Part shown: one piece after another, positions 38,423-51,937 of the stretch
How positions within the stretch are numbered: the stretch's first letter is position 1
Layout: each line of letters starts with the position of its first letter
Assembly (NCBI GenBank): GCA_000231825.2
Contig: AFXF02001845.1
Location: 35,949-99,948 of the forward strand
Length of the DNA stretch: 64,000 nucleotides
Reading direction: 5' to 3'
Source: Tetrahymena elliotti 4EA
Taxonomy: Eukaryota > Ciliophora > Oligohymenophorea > Hymenostomatida > Tetrahymenidae
Program-made: the position numbers and the translations under genes
Notes under the pieces: model-generated
The model's database searches: none
Told to the model about the DNA's origin: nothing
The model's input: the letters and a program-made list of their open reading frames with translations, nothing else

Positions 38423-39860
38423 TCAAACATCAAAATCATCCTCCTCTTCTTATTCTTAATCTACATCAGAACCTTCTAGTTCAATTAAATCATCCATTTT
38501 ATTTTTGACTTTTTCTGCACAATTATCTTTTTAAATTGTTAAATATAAAATAAATCATTATATTTATTATTTTTCATTAATAAATTACCCCATTTTTCTA
38601 ATTTCTTTTATTGTAAATGAGGCATAATGGCTTATTCCAATTACTATCTTGCCTTCTTTTATGATTCTGAAATAGATAGGTTGAATGAAGCTTAAAACAT
38701 TTTTTAGATATCCTATTCAGTAGGAGCTGGAACATCGTCTTCTACCTTAGGATCAAACTTTTTGATATCCAATTTATTCTTTTTCATTTCTGTCAAGTTG
38801 AATTTATATCTCTGTTAAGTAAAAAAAAAATGGTTATTTAATTCTTATTAACTATTTTATTTCAAAATTAAACTTTTAATAAAATATTTTACTTGAATGA
38901 AAGAGTAGCCATTAAACTTTCTGAGAGTTAACTTTAACATAAAGAATGAGGTGTGAACTTCATTTTTTATTTACTCATAAGGATAATCAAAGAAAATCTT
39001 GCATGTAGCCAAAGAAGTTAAAGCTTCTTCTAATTTATTGGATACCAAACTTTTACGAGCTACTAAATTAACTTATTCTATTTAATATTAAAAAAATTAC
39101 TGCATGTACAAATACATTTAAAATTACTAATCAAGTCATTTGTCTATTATAATTCTGCAACAAAAAGTGAAATGTCTTCCTTTTAGTAGTACATTTCTAA
39201 TACTTCAAGTCCTCTTATGAATAAAATTGCAGGTTTACCATTTAAGTGCTTTTCTATTTTTTGATAGGATAATTAAAAAAGTTATAGAATATTTTTAGCT
39301 TTGATTTTAGAATGAGAAAAGTTTAGTAAGTAAATTTACTTATTTGTCCAAGGCATTCAATAACCTTTTTTAAAGATTCAACTTTTAAGCTAAAAGCGAA
39401 ATCATTCTTTTATGTACATAATGAGTCAAAGAAGAATAGACCAAATTTATTTTCTCCAATTAATACAACCTTACCAGAGTCTAGACTTATTTATTTGTCA
39501 ACTTTTTCAAATTCGCTCATCCATTACAAACCAAAATCTATAAGAATCACATTTCTAATAACAAAAATGATAAATATCAAATATTTTAAAAGCAAAATTC
39601 AATAATTTTATGAATATTCTATTTATATCTAATCTATACTTAGCACTTAAATATTCTAAAAAATGTTTACATTTATTTATTTGTAAATTGCTAAAATATT
39701 ACCTTTCTTTTGCTTCTAAATTTATTTCTAATGAATGATTAAATAATTAGCTGCAAACGCTTTCATTGTAGTACTCACTCTCAAAAATACACAGCTATTT
39801 CTACTCTTGCTATTCAGTAATCAAGAAATTGCCCTTAACATAATTAGTTATTGTTGTCAT
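38423..39860 (-). CDS. ELP5: Elongator complex protein 5 (ELP5/IKI1-like)
   Basis: Six exons: 39860-39703, 39554-39340, 39253-39116, 39062-38893, 38811-38589, 38526-38423; 335 aa, phases consistent. The C-terminal third is diagnostic: FNLSISESQKKARQQLE matches the ELP5 signature (human ELP5 reads FNLHLSKKEREARDSL), followed by MPHLQ, and the protein ends in a very acidic DVDQEQEEEDDFDV, as other ELP5 proteins end in an acidic DDDLDI. The N-terminal two thirds look like the RecA-like core of ELP4/5/6 that has lost its ATP-binding motifs: strands FLITEQQEQ, VILIDFG, KVVLIGENKFGLFFFD, and GKPAILFIRGLEVLEMY. Known role: the ELP456 ring assists Elongator in wobble-uridine tRNA modification (mcm5/ncm5). 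The first intron (148 nt) was inferred because it restores an N-terminal strand in frame; an internal ATG at 39520 is a possible alternative start. Confidence 0.72.
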
Positions 39861-40657
39861 TTGTAAAAATTACACTATGCCTTTTAAAATTACTTTAATT
39901 CTTCTAAGATAAATATTAAAATATCAATATAAGATTGTATTCAAATAAATGCAATTATTAATTATTAGATACAAATAATTGAATCTATTGTTAGTAATAT
40001 AGCAAGTAGAAACTATAAAAAGCAGAATTAAATCTCTACTGCTAAAAAAAAGATTAAAGAATATGCTTAGATATTATTTCACTCAGAAAATCAATAAATT
40101 AATGAAAAATATTTTTTTTAAATAAAATAATTCTAAATTTTTCAAATTTTTCAAATAAAAAGTTATTAAAATTGAATATTTAGTATTAAATTTTTCTATT
40201 TAAATAATTTCAATAACTTATTTTAGATTATTATTCCATCAAAATTTTAGAATAAAATAGTAAAATTATGCTTATTTTATCAAACTATTTTGTAGGAATA
40301 ATTCTAAAATAATAGAAAAATAAATTTAAAAAATATAAAGGACTTAGATTTATCAAGAATAATATGAAAGAACTTTAAAAATAAATTAATTTTTTATTTT
40401 TGTTAATTTAATTAATTTAAAAGAAATAATTATTAAATTAGTTATGCAGGTATTTATGGATGAACTAACTTTTCATAATTGCAATTGATTATCTAAAATA
40501 TTTATTTTATGAATTTATTGGTTGAGTTATTTATACAAGACATATTTATTTGATTGAATAATTATTTACTTTGAACATTATGCTTATATTTATAGTATTT
40601 ATGAACAACAATTAACTGTACAACATTGAAAGTAGTTTTTGTAAATTACAGATAGCT
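39861..40657. other. AT-rich spacer, no gene seen
   Basis: About 800 bp of A/T runs between two minus-strand genes. No open frame and no RNA gene recognised. Confidence 0.45.
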
Positions 40658-43600
40658 TCAGAGATCGTAGGTTTTTTTAACTTAAACTTATTGAATAAGA
40701 TGATTCATAGGAGGAGTTTTGACCATAGTTGGACGGCCATGAGGACAATTCCAAGGGGATTGTAATTTGGATAAATTAAGAAGTATTTATTTCATTTATG
40801 GTTTATTTAAAGCTGTGCCAATCATAATTGAAGATCTGCAAGCCTTCGAAGCCAAAACTCTTTAAATTTTTTTGGGTCTAAATGTTTCGATATCAGTTTC
40901 TTCATTATTAATATTTTAAAAAATTTCATCAAAATCATTTATATTAAATTATATATGTTTGCTAGAAGGGAGTTGATTAATATAAAGGTTGGGTTCTCCA
41001 TTATTTTCATCATATTTTATTTAGAATTAAAAGCCATTCTTTTTAAATATGTCCCTGCTATTCTCCAAGATATCTGCTTCTTAAACAGTTAAACTCAGTT
41101 CTATTGGCTTTACTAATTTTTATCCTTAGAAAATATTTTCTTTTAAAAGTCTCTCATAATTAGTTTTTTCATCAGAAGCATGTTAATCTATCAAAAATAT
41201 TTAGTCCTTCTCTACCCAGTAGGCTATAATGAAAGCTTTGTTAAATTGACCAATGATCTATAGCTCTATAAACTTGTCTTTTTTAAAATCTTCACTTTCC
41301 CAAGTTTTTAGTTATTCTTCTAAGTCATCAGCTAATTCTTCTATTTCATCATCTTTTTTTGCTTTTATTTTAAATATTCTACTACTTTATTCTTAATTTT
41401 CATTTTCATCGATAAGATTTTAATTTTACTTTTTGAATCCTTTTACTTATTGATTTTTTTATTAATTTTAATATTATTATTCTTCATCCTCTTTATCATT
41501 TGCTAAAAGTTTTGTTTCTTTCCCTTCATTAATTTTATTTTATTTAAAATCTCTTTGATATTCATTTTATTTATTAGGTAAACTATGAGATTATGTACAG
41601 CATTAGTCATCACAATCATCACCGTCATTATTGTTGTTGTTATCATCATCAACATCCATTTTAGCATTCTTCCCTTTACTTAGATTTTCTTTTTTAGAAT
41701 TTTTAAACATATCAAATGAATAGTCTTTTACTTTATATTACGAGCTATTTTCTGATTATTCTTTTGATTAATTATATAATTTCAGTTAGTCATTAAAATA
41801 GGAAAAATCTTAATCTTATTGTGCTGGTTCATTATTGTCTAATTATTTTTATTGAACTTTATTTTTATTTGTTAAATTATCCAAAAATTATTGCTGCTTT
41901 TATTTATAGTCAACTTTAATATTTTCTTATTCTTCTTGCTCATTTTAAAGCTGCTCTTCATAAGCTTTCTTTCTTTGTTAAGCTATACTGAAATAATCTG
42001 AATTAAATGTTTAGTTTCTGCTTTTAAAATATTCACTATTTTCACTTTTTTATTTGCTTTGAGCTTTACTGTTGCTTGAAAATTTGCTTAAATCATCTAT
42101 ATCATCAATATCTTCTTCAATGGCATTTTATTTTTTAATCGAGCTTCCACTTTTTGAACTATTTATTATTTCTTTCTAATTAGATAGGGACAGTTTACCA
42201 GTAGAAGGAGATTTTTATGATGTGAAATCTAATTATTTTTTATTTGTTATTTCAAATTCTTCATTTTCTTAATCTTCTTCTTAAATAGTAGTTTCTTATT
42301 TTAATTTCTAAAATAATTTTGGTTATAAAGTTTGTTAAGTAAGTTGATTAGGCTTTTTATCTTAATTTTTTATCTGTTGCTGGTTTGATAGATCTTAACT
42401 TTCATCTTCTTCGTCATCCAAAAAACTTTCCTTTTTTTTATTAGGTATTATAGCAGGCATCAAAACCTTTTGAACACTATTTAGCTTTTCGAATAACTGT
42501 GTGAGATTATCTCTTAAGGTAGTGTAAAATTCATTTTCAAATTTTATAAAGATATCTCTTTTATCTGGAGAAACATTAAAATCAACGCAATCTTTTTTCA
42601 CTTACAAATGAAGAATGTAAATATATCGAGCTGAAGAATTATATTTTTTATAAATATCTGAAAATATTGAATTCATTTTTTTAAAAGGATTCACTGGCCT
42701 TGTGTTTACATACAAATAGCTCATATTTTTTTAAATTGCTTTAGAATCTTAAACACTTCCACTAGTCTATCTATTCAATACATACCCCTCTATCACACTA
42801 GACTCTTCACCAAAATCAAATTTAAGCTCGACTAACATATCTGCTATTTTTTTGGAGAATACCTAGGCGGTCTTTTAAAGCATATTTTTCATAGGTGGCC
42901 CAGAATTGAGAATCATTTCCCTTCCTTTCTTTGAAGATTAATTGATTAGGCAAATTTAACAATTAGCAGAGATGAGTGCATATTCAGTAATCATATTTAC
43001 CAATTTATTGTATTGACTAATTATATTTTTGTTGAATTCTTATTTTCTAACAGGAATATTTCCAAATAAGTCAGTCAAACCTATAGTTGTACCTACATCT
43101 CTAGGAACCATAGCTATTAATATATATTTATTTTTTAAAAATTAACATCAACAAACAGATTAAAAAGAAATTAATTTAAAACAATTTTTTTGAAAATGTT
43201 TTATCAAAAATAAATTTTTGATTGATTTATTAATTTATTGTGAAAATTACTTTTTGATTTAACAGTATTATCTTAATTAAACTAATAACGGAATCCCATA
43301 TCATCACTTTGAGTCCTAGTAGTAATTGTTAACTGACTTAAAACACTTATTGCATTTAGTGCCTCTCCTCTAAAACCAAAGGTGTCTAAACTTTCAAGAT
43401 CTTTGAATTCTCGTAATTTGCTTGTTGCGCCTTTTTATGCAATTTAATCTAAATTCTAAGTACTTATACCACTTCCATTATCAACAACTTCAACTCCTTC
43501 TTTTCCATATTCTTTTAAATAAATTTCTATTTTTGTTGATCCTGCATCTAAACTGTTTTCAACCAACTCCTTTACACCTAAAAATAAATGAGATCAGATC

Positions 43601-43713
43601 AGATAAGCGATTCAATTTTAAGTTTGTAATTTAATTTTACATGTGGCTAGATCTATGATAACTTAATTGACACATATATTTAAGATTGAGCTCTAGTCAA
43701 GCTTTTTTATCAT
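40658..43713 (-). CDS. PMS2: PMS2-type MutL mismatch-repair endonuclease
   Basis: Three exons: 43713-43641, 43577-43251, 43113-40658; 951 aa. The first exon encodes [20 protein letters not shown], which aligns with the PMS2 start (IDRKSVHQICSGQVV). GHKL ATPase motifs follow: [32 protein letters not shown], and [15 protein letters not shown], then [11 protein letters not shown] near the end of the N-terminal domain. A long Q/N/E-rich linker occupies about residues 340-740. The C-terminal dimer/endonuclease domain has [12 protein letters not shown] from residue 776 (the metal-binding DQHAX2EX4E), ACRSSIMIG, and CPHGRPTM from residue 923. Known role: heterodimer with MLH1 that nicks the error-containing strand during mismatch repair. 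All catalytic motifs are present, so it should be active. PMS1 is less likely because it lacks the nuclease motif. Confidence 0.92.
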
Positions 43714-44210
43714 TTAGATATGAAAAGTCTGTCTACCTTCTGATACTTATGAGCACTTATTTGATTTGATGAGTTGTAAATATAGCCTACTTTTTGATGA
43801 TTTTTTTTGTTTGTAAATTAATTGATTAAAGATACTAATTTAGAGTTAAGTTTTAATTTTCTACATATCATTCTAATGATTTCTTTTTGATATTTTGATA
43901 ATGAGTTTGTTTCTAATACCCAAAAGGGAAGATACATTTAATTTTAGAATTTGTTTAAAAAGAGAGCGAAAAGTAGCTATTTAATCTTTTGAAAACTTGA
44001 TATCAAAAATCTTAGGTAGGTAAGTTAGTTGGTAGAGTGCATATTTTTGACAAATTAAAACTTTAGATTGGACAGTTAAAAGTAATGTTAAGCTATGTAA
44101 ATATTTATATCTAAAAAAGTGCGGCATAAAACTCAATTTTACAAGAATCAATCTATTTTTTGTGAGAATAAATTATATAAAAATGCAAACTAATTATCAT
44201 ACAAAATAAA
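43714..44210. other. Spacer upstream of PMS2
   Basis: About 500 bp. A segment near 44015-44045 is slightly GC-richer and contains ggtagagtgc, but it does not fold into a tRNA cloverleaf. No gene supported. Confidence 0.4.
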
Positions 44211-47200
44211 TCAATTTTTAATATTTTAAAATTCAAATTATTGTATTTTTTGGAGGATTGAAAGTCTTTGACCATCGTTTGTTTCAATTACTTCCTAATT
44301 TAATTTTAATTTTTTAACTACAATCAATAGATAAAGAATATTAAATTTTACAGATGAAAAAAGAGTAACACATTGAGAAAAGGTTATTTGTTGTTTATTA
44401 AAAGGATCCAATATAGATAAATATCTCTAAATTTCATTCTCATCTTTTTTGACATCCATTTTATCAATTAATTCTTTAAATTATTCCTAATTTTTTAATT
44501 TTGTTGCAACATTTATGAAAGAATAAATAAATAAATATTTAACTTACCTCATCAATAACACCATTAAGATCTTTATCAACACTTCTAAAAAGCACAATAA
44601 ATTTTTTCAAGAACTTCTCATGACTCTTAAGTTAGAAGTCTAGTATAATCTAAAAAAATAAATATTATATTTTTTATTTAGCCTAAAAGATAACTAACTA
44701 ATTTAATTTTACCTTTTAAAATATAACATATTCTATTTTGAACTTTTCTTTTTCTTGTTAAAGTGCCAAAAGTTATTCTCTTGTTACTTTTTTGCTATTT
44801 ATTTATAATTTTTGAATTAATTAAAATGAAATATTTTTATTTTTTGATTTACCTATCTAATGGAAGATTGGCATTTGATCTGTTCTAGTCAATATAAAAT
44901 TTAACTTTTTCAATTAATGTTTCAGAATCTTCTTCATTATACATATACTTTATAATATCACTAGCTTCTTCAAGATAAACCCAACCTTCAATTTTCTAGC
45001 TAACCATCAACTTAATTTCAGAATTATGCTTGTATGGATATCTACCTCTTAAATACATCTATAAATATTTGATAAATGTTCTCAAATTAGGACAAATCAC
45101 TTTATAAGTAAATTTACTTTAAGAAGTTCTTAGATTGTGTTTTTAACTTGATTTTAGACAAATCTAAATTCTTCATCACATTCATTTTTTAGAATTTTAC
45201 CAAAGACAGCTATATCATTATCATCAGCCACAAAGTTTCTAATACCATTTATAATTGCTGCTGCCCATTCCATAATCAAATTCTAGTTAAATTAAATTAA
45301 ATTTTATAAATATGCCAAAAAAAATATAAATAAACTTACTTTTAGTCCATATTTTTAATTTAAATAGGTATACATGTGCTACTCCATAGTTTCTCTAGGA
45401 AGCTAAGCCTCTTAATATTTTTTGTCAAAAGTTTATTTGGATTTATATATTTCTTCAATAACTTCTTTCAATTATCTAATGGTTAATGTTCTAACAGTAG
45501 AAGGACCTCCAACAGATTGTACAGATTAATTAATGGTGCTTTAAATTTTTCTCATTTCCTTAGTTTTTTACTAAAAAAATACTTAATTTAATATAACTAA
45601 ACAAAAAAATCTTACAGGATTGAATTAAGGAGAGAATGCTCTTTATTGTCCTCCTTAGTTTTCCAATCTATTAGTTCCAACATCTTCAGTATGACCTTTA
45701 GAATGTTTCAATATTTGCTTTAAGTAACGATCATTTTCACTTTAAAGCTCTTAAATTTGCTTATTAAGTTGCTCATTTTCATTTTTTAAATACTTTAATA
45801 GTAAATAAAATTGTCATATTTGATTATTTAAAATTGATTTACCTAATAGTCAGGAGCATAAGGTCTATTAAACTTAACTTCATCTAATCTCTCAATAATA
45901 GCTTTAGTTTATATAAATTCATCAATAAGTACTTAAATATTCAATAATAATAATTTTACATGACATTTCTTATATAAATATAGCATGTGCATCATGTATT
46001 TTTTAAAGTATATCCGCTATGTTACTATCAGCATTAGCAACATAATCAATTAATTTAGCAAAACATATTTCATATAAAGCATATTTAGCTTTAATAATAT
46101 GAGTGTTTGTAACATGTTCATTAGATTTTTATTCGATCTTAGTAGATAGATCTTCCATAACACTCTTTACATGTGAATCAAAACTTTATGCTAAGCGTTG
46201 GTCTATGCTTGGATTGTTTTAACGATATAATTCTCTTATTTAATCAAATGTTTACTATTTTAAAAATAAATTAGAAATAATGATTATAAAATGAAAAATA
46301 TCTGTTTACAGCAAGTGTGACTAAATCTTCTTTGCCTAGAGTAATTTCTTTCGATTGAGCCTAATGGTTATAAAAAAGAGATTTGTTATTAATTTAATTT
46401 TTATTGGGTAGGAAATAAAAAGATTTTTCAATGAAAATTTGAAATTTAAAATACATCGTTTAACAATATCTAAAAAATTCTTTTATTTTTTTTAAGCTAA
46501 CAAAAATAGCCAGTCAAAAGAAGATTCGAAAATTATTTAAATTACTTATGAGCTATTCTATCTCAGAGGGTCTCTAACGAAATTAATGTGTTCTTCTTCA
46601 TTTTCTTGATAATGATTCTCTTGGTAGTCTTAATGGCCATCATCATGATGATCTCCATTTATACTAACATGATTTCCTAAGTTCTATTTCAAAAAGTTTT
46701 CTTACTCAGGAGAAGCATTAATATAAAGCTCTGAGAGATTTTAAAGACTCTATAAGCCTGGGATGATAGCATCAATCTATTTTAAATTAGAATGAATTTA
46801 ATTCAATATTCAACAAATATTTTTAATGCAGAGATATATTCTCAGGTGTTTAAATTTTAATTTCGAAGATATTTTTTCTTCATTTGTGTAAATATTGCAA
46901 AGCTTGTCTTTTTCTATTATATTATTAACTTTTTACCATTAAAGGATTGTTTGTTAGATCTAGTATTTAAAGATTTTTAAATCTCGACAAATCTTCAGGT
47001 AGCTTTTTGAGCTTATTATCCTTCAATATGAGAGTTGTGATGTTATAGGCCTAATCAGGCGGTGGTAGAAAAGAACCTAATTCTTAAATATTCCTGATTC
47101 ATATTTAAATAAATAAATAAATTAATTCTTGCTCTTTTAAATGTGAAAAGAATCCAAATAATAAGTCAGCATTTTATGAAAATATTTTATTGATTTAATG

Positions 47201-47402
47201 AATTGAGTGAGCTCGCACTTAGTTATTAGCAACTATTATTTTTAGTTCTATCTTAAAATATAATCATGCTAACTTATGTTTATAATTCTCATTTTTATAT
47301 GTAAATGCCTGTTTACTTTTAAGCTAAATTAAGAGTAAAACTCTTCATGCCTTGCTAATATTATTGTTAACTTGTGGTATAATTTGAATCCTAACCTGAC
47401 AT
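44211..47402 (-). CDS. LRR / coiled-coil / EF-hand protein, probably ciliary
   Basis: Fourteen exons: 47402-47317, 47093-46937, 46776-46546, 46360-46310, 46254-45960, 45931-45843, 45792-45616, 45570-45340, 45282-45118, 45058-44853, 44794-44713, 44649-44548, 44486-44352, 44294-44211; 696 aa, every phase consistent. Leucine-rich repeats at about 30-110: ITTLILKDNKLKKLPEDLS, LQILDLTNNPL, and LQNLSELYIN, the form common in protist LRR proteins. A His/Asp/Glu linker follows. Two helical regions come next, with NEQLNKQIQELQ as coiled coil. A strongly conserved-looking block has LPRETMEQHMYTYLNQKYG and NDIAVFGKILKNECDEEFRF. Near the C terminus is one canonical EF-hand loop, DKDLNGVIDEEQF, starting at D615, with a second degenerate one (DPFNKQQITFSQC). 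Two introns stand out: 28 nt at 45932-45959 and 223 nt at 47094-47316. Likely calcium-responsive scaffold; the ciliary role is inference from the architecture. Confidence 0.75.
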
Positions 47403-47730
47403 TTTTCCAAAGATTTATTTATTAAATTTATTAATTATTATTTGAGATTTCAGTAACTTTTATTTGTTAAATAATTTTTAGGTTTGCTTATCTATCTAGC
47501 TAGTTAGTTGTTGCTTATTGATTTTGATTTTAGATTGATATTTGATTTTATTCACTCAATAATTATTAAATGAAGATATTTAATACTGTATGTAGTAGTA
47601 CGATTGATTGATGTGATTATCTATCAATAATTAATAGTTAATTTTCAAACTCTTTGAAAAGAAATAAAGCATTTAATAACTAAAAATATTAAATAAGTAA
47701 ATTTTTTAAATCTAAGTTTGTAAAGAAAGC
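47403..47730. promoter_or_regulatory. Divergent promoter region between LRR and TPR genes
   Basis: 328 bp separate two start codons on opposite strands, so both promoters must lie here. It contains tagctagttagttgttgc and repeated ttatttgttt/ttattaa words, but no motif that I can name. Confidence 0.35.
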
Positions 47731-50700
47731 ATGATAAATAACACAACTAATTATTTATAGCAATAGCTGCAATATTAAAATCAAGCAGAAATTCAAAAGC
47801 AAATTGAAAGTCAATAGTAAAACTTAAATTTATCTAATCAGCCCACACCATAGTTGATATCATCAAACTCTAAAAATTAACAAAACTACTCTCCTATGAA
47901 TTAATCTTAGAATCAAAGACAGAATTAAAACTTGTAATAATTTTAAAGCTAGCAATAATAATATGGATAGTAATCTGAGATATTCTCAAGTACATAAAGT
48001 GATGCTAACTCAACTAGCTCCAAAATTACTAAAATAAGACCTGTAATTATAGATAAAAATTTATTTTAAATTTTGATGTTGTAAAATCCCATACAGTTTA
48101 ACAAAAAAACCAAATATAATTATCATTTATGCTTCTTAACATTTATTTAAACATAGAGCATGAGCATGTTTTTTCATATCTTTTTACAAATTTCAAATGT
48201 TTTAATAAAGGTAAAATGTATTCTAACAATTTATCCTTATTTAAAAAGTAAATAGATTTAGATAACTTGATATCGATATGCACAAAAAAACTCTAAATGG
48301 TACCTAATCACAAAAAAGCTTTATATATCAGAAGCAGTGCTTTTATCAAGTAACTAAAATTCAAGGAAGCTATTAGAGATTGTGATCAACTTCTTTAAAT
48401 TGAATGCGAAAATGTAGGAGCATATTATCTCAGAGGATGTGCATATGAAAAACAGAAATTAATAGACCAAGCTATTAGTGATTTTACTAAAGTTTTAGGA
48501 TTAGACCCAAATCACGTCAATGCAGCTTATGCTAAAGCAGCTTGTTTAAATCTTAAGGTATGTATTTTTTTGATTGACTGGTTATTTATTTAGTTAGTTA
48601 TTAAGAGAGTCTTTAAGCATCAATTCATAATAGAATATATTTTATCAATACAAAAATAGAATCATAAACAAGATTTTACTTTGAAATATGAATCATATTT
48701 TCAGTAAAAAATTGTGTTAAAAATGATTAAAAATTCTGAGCTAAAAAGTAAATGAAAAAATAATACAATTTATTTGATAATTTGTAGAGAAGTATTTTTA
48801 AAATTTAATTTAATTTTTGAAATTTAACAAATAAAATCTTCTTACTATTTATTGTTTGTCTGTGTGATTTTTGATAACAATTTGAGAATTTTAATTAAAT
48901 AAATTATAGGGAGATTTTCATACAGCGATTGAGACATATAAGTAAGCTTTAGAAATCGATTAGAAAAGAAGCTTAAATTAATCTAATTTGGGAATTAAAA
49001 GATCTATATAATCTTATTTAAATAGATAGGAGTCAGAAAGTTTATCGACTTCTCAAATTTCCTAATTAAATTAGGCTATAGATGTCTCTCATTAATTTAG
49101 TAATATCTAGCTTAACAGCCCACCTAATAGCAATAAAAATGGATTTAATACAGTCATATAAAATAATGTTAACAGAGAAGTTTCAGACTCCTTCAGTAGT
49201 CATGTCTAAGCTGATAGTTTGAATATTCCACCTGAAAATGAATTTAACTAATAAAGAGAAGGATATATGACTAATTCAGGAACAGGTTGGGCATAAAAAA
49301 ATTAAGAGATATAGTAATAAAAGGATAGACTTATTTTGTAATAATAATAGTAGAGGATGATGATGCAAATGATAGATTCATCTCCCAATAAAAAACAAGT
49401 GAATAATTAAAATTAATTTGAAAGTGAAAATAGCTAAGCAATCATGAATAGACTTTAAAAATTAAAAGATCCTTAAGCTGAATAAAATACTAATAACCAG
49501 TTTGTAGAGTAAAAAGATTAAAATAGTTAAAGTTAAAGAAATCATTACATAAATGGGCAAAGAATTCAATCTAATGGAAAAGATATTTAGAATTAAAGTG
49601 CAAAATCTTTAACTAGTAGCAACAATAATCAGACATAAAATAAAGGAAGTAAAACTAATACAGAAGATGATTTTATCAATCCATAAAATGGTGAAGAAAG
49701 TGATAATTATATAAACTATGGAGATGTATCTAGTGCCTTGCAACAAAATCCATCATTAACTAGCTTTTAATCTTCTAATAATATAGCATCTGAAAAGTCT
49801 TTCCCTAATACACCAGATCGCTTTTAAATTAAATTATCTCAATCTGCTTCTAATAATGTTTCAGGTAGCTATTTTATGTACCCAGAATAAAAAATGTAGG
49901 AATAGCTCAAGCAAACATTTTAACCTCCTAGTAATCTTGTAGATAAGAAAGATATAGCAGATTGGTATCACATAAAAGGCTTTGAGGCTCGTAAAAAAGA
50001 TTAATTGGAGCTTGCTATAGAGTTATATACCATCTCTTTACAGTTCTATCCTAATCATTTTAAAGTATTAAAAGTATTTTTTATGAAAATTAATTTTTTC
50101 TTTTTTTAATCAAAAATAAAGGCAATCTTTAATAGAGGGTTTGCTCTAGATAAATTGAAGCAATATGATTTGGCAATTAAAGATTACACTAAAGCCTTAG
50201 AGATTGAAAATGGAAATTGCTATGCTTATTACAATAGAGGTATTACTTATGATAGAAAAGGATAATATGATTAAGCTATTAAAGATTTTACATCAGCAAT
50301 AGCCTTAAATCCCAAAAAAGCAGATTTTTATCATAATAGAGGATTTGCTTGGAAAAAGAAAGGCTGCTACAATGAGGCAATATAAGATTTTACTTTTTGT
50401 ATAGAATTTGAACCAAATCACTTTAAATCATTTTATAATAGAGGCTCTTGTTTTGAAAAAATCTAAGATTTAGAACAAGCTGAAAAAGATTTTCAAAAAG
50501 CACTGTCCTTATAGCCAAATAATGTAAGCTGCCTTAATCACCTTGGTTCATTATATGAAAAATCAGGAAGGTTAGAAGATGCCTTGAGCTACTATATGAA
50601 GTAATAATATCTTCTTAATCGAAATAATAACTAATCATTTTTATTTTAATAAAGATCAATTGAAATCGATTCAAAATAAGCATCTTCTTATAATGGAAGA

Positions 50701-51937
50701 GGTCTTGTTCATGACAAGCTTGGAGATTATGAAAAAGCTATGCAAGATTTTAGCTAAGCTATTCAATTAGAACCTTCTAATCCTATTTATATCCACAATA
50801 GAGGATGCTGCTTGAGAAGTGTTGACAAACTTGTAGAGTCAATTAAAGATTTTGAGCAAGCTCTTAAATTAGACCCTACTAATGCAATTATTTTATCTAA
50901 TCTAGGGTAAAATTTTTAAATATATTATTGAATATTATAATTAATTAGAAAATTTAAAGAAAATCATATTAAAAATATTAATAAAAAAATAAATAGTCTT
51001 GTGTATCGTAAGATGGAAAGATATGATGAAGCAATTTTTTGCTACAATAAAGAACTTGAGTTTGGAGGAATAAATATTAGAACATTAAACAATAGAGGTT
51101 ATTCCTTTGCAAAATTAGGAAGATATAAAGAAGCTATTAATGATTACAATTAAGTCTTACAAGTTTAAGCAAATAACTAACATGCTCTTCATAATAGAGG
51201 TATTTGCTATGAGAGATTAGGTCAATTTTAAAATGTAATTTTAAATTATTTATTCAAAAAATGTTTAAAATTTTTTTATAAAACTAGGCTATAAATGACT
51301 TTTCTGCTGTCATTAAAGCCAATCCAACTAATGCCAATGCATACTTTAACAGAGGGTGTTGTTATGATAAGTAATTAATTTTACAAAAATGAAAAATATT
51401 TACTAATTTAAATAAATATTTAGCCTCGGTAAGATGGAATTAGCAATTTAAGACTACTCTAAAGCTTTAGAAATCGATACAAAATAAAGTATCCCTAATA
51501 ATGGAGTAAACAAAAATATGAACACATAAGATGATGTAAATGACCAAATACAAGACATGACTTTTTATGATAATTAAAATAATTATTTTGAAGAAAACAA
51601 AACTCTTCAAAACAGTAGCATGAACATAAATAATTATTCATTTTAATAAGACAACAGCCAATAAATTAATAATCAAATAAAAAGTGGAAACCGTTAAAAT
51701 GTTAATTAAAGAAACAATTATCCAATTTAAAATTAACAAGTTTAACCTTCAACTAAATAATAAAATTATTATGAGAATACAAAACAAAACAATCAAGATT
51801 TTCAATAATAACAATTCATATATAATTAAAAAAATCAATAAACTTAATAAAATTAACAAATTGAGTAAATTAACCAAGAAAATCTAATTAAAAATAAACC
51901 TAGATTTTCTGCATAAAGAATCTAATCCAATCAATGA
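47731..51937 (+). CDS. Tetratricopeptide-repeat protein with Q/N-rich inserts
   Basis: Seven exons: 47731-48042, 48249-48557, 48910-50064, 50122-50906, 50997-51234, 51288-51370, 51424-51937; 1131 aa. The first 104 residues are Q/N/S-rich. TPR block one follows (HKKALYIRSSAFIKQLKF, GAYYLRGCAYEKQKLIDQAI, NAAYAKAACLNL). Then comes a roughly 380-residue Q/N/S-rich insert, then a long superhelix of about ten TPRs with the typical NRGxxxxKLGxYxxAIxDF pattern (CYAYYNRGITYDRKGQ, DFYHNRGFAWKKKGC, AYFNRGCCYDN), and finally a polar C-terminal tail. Family knowledge: TPR arrays bind peptides and build assemblies; related ciliate genes form a large family. I see no enzymatic domain. Two introns are long (206 and 352 nt). 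Several TPR motifs are cut by introns at the same glycine-rich turn. Confidence 0.85.

Noticed and set aside
43422..43634. 70-aa plus-strand ORF
   Set aside because: Antisense of the PMS2 GHKL ATPase exon, which has unmistakable ENSLDAG and DNGSG motifs.
44015..44050. Possible tRNA (ggtagagtgc resembles a D-arm)
   Set aside because: No acceptor stem, anticodon arm or TTC loop at the right distances.
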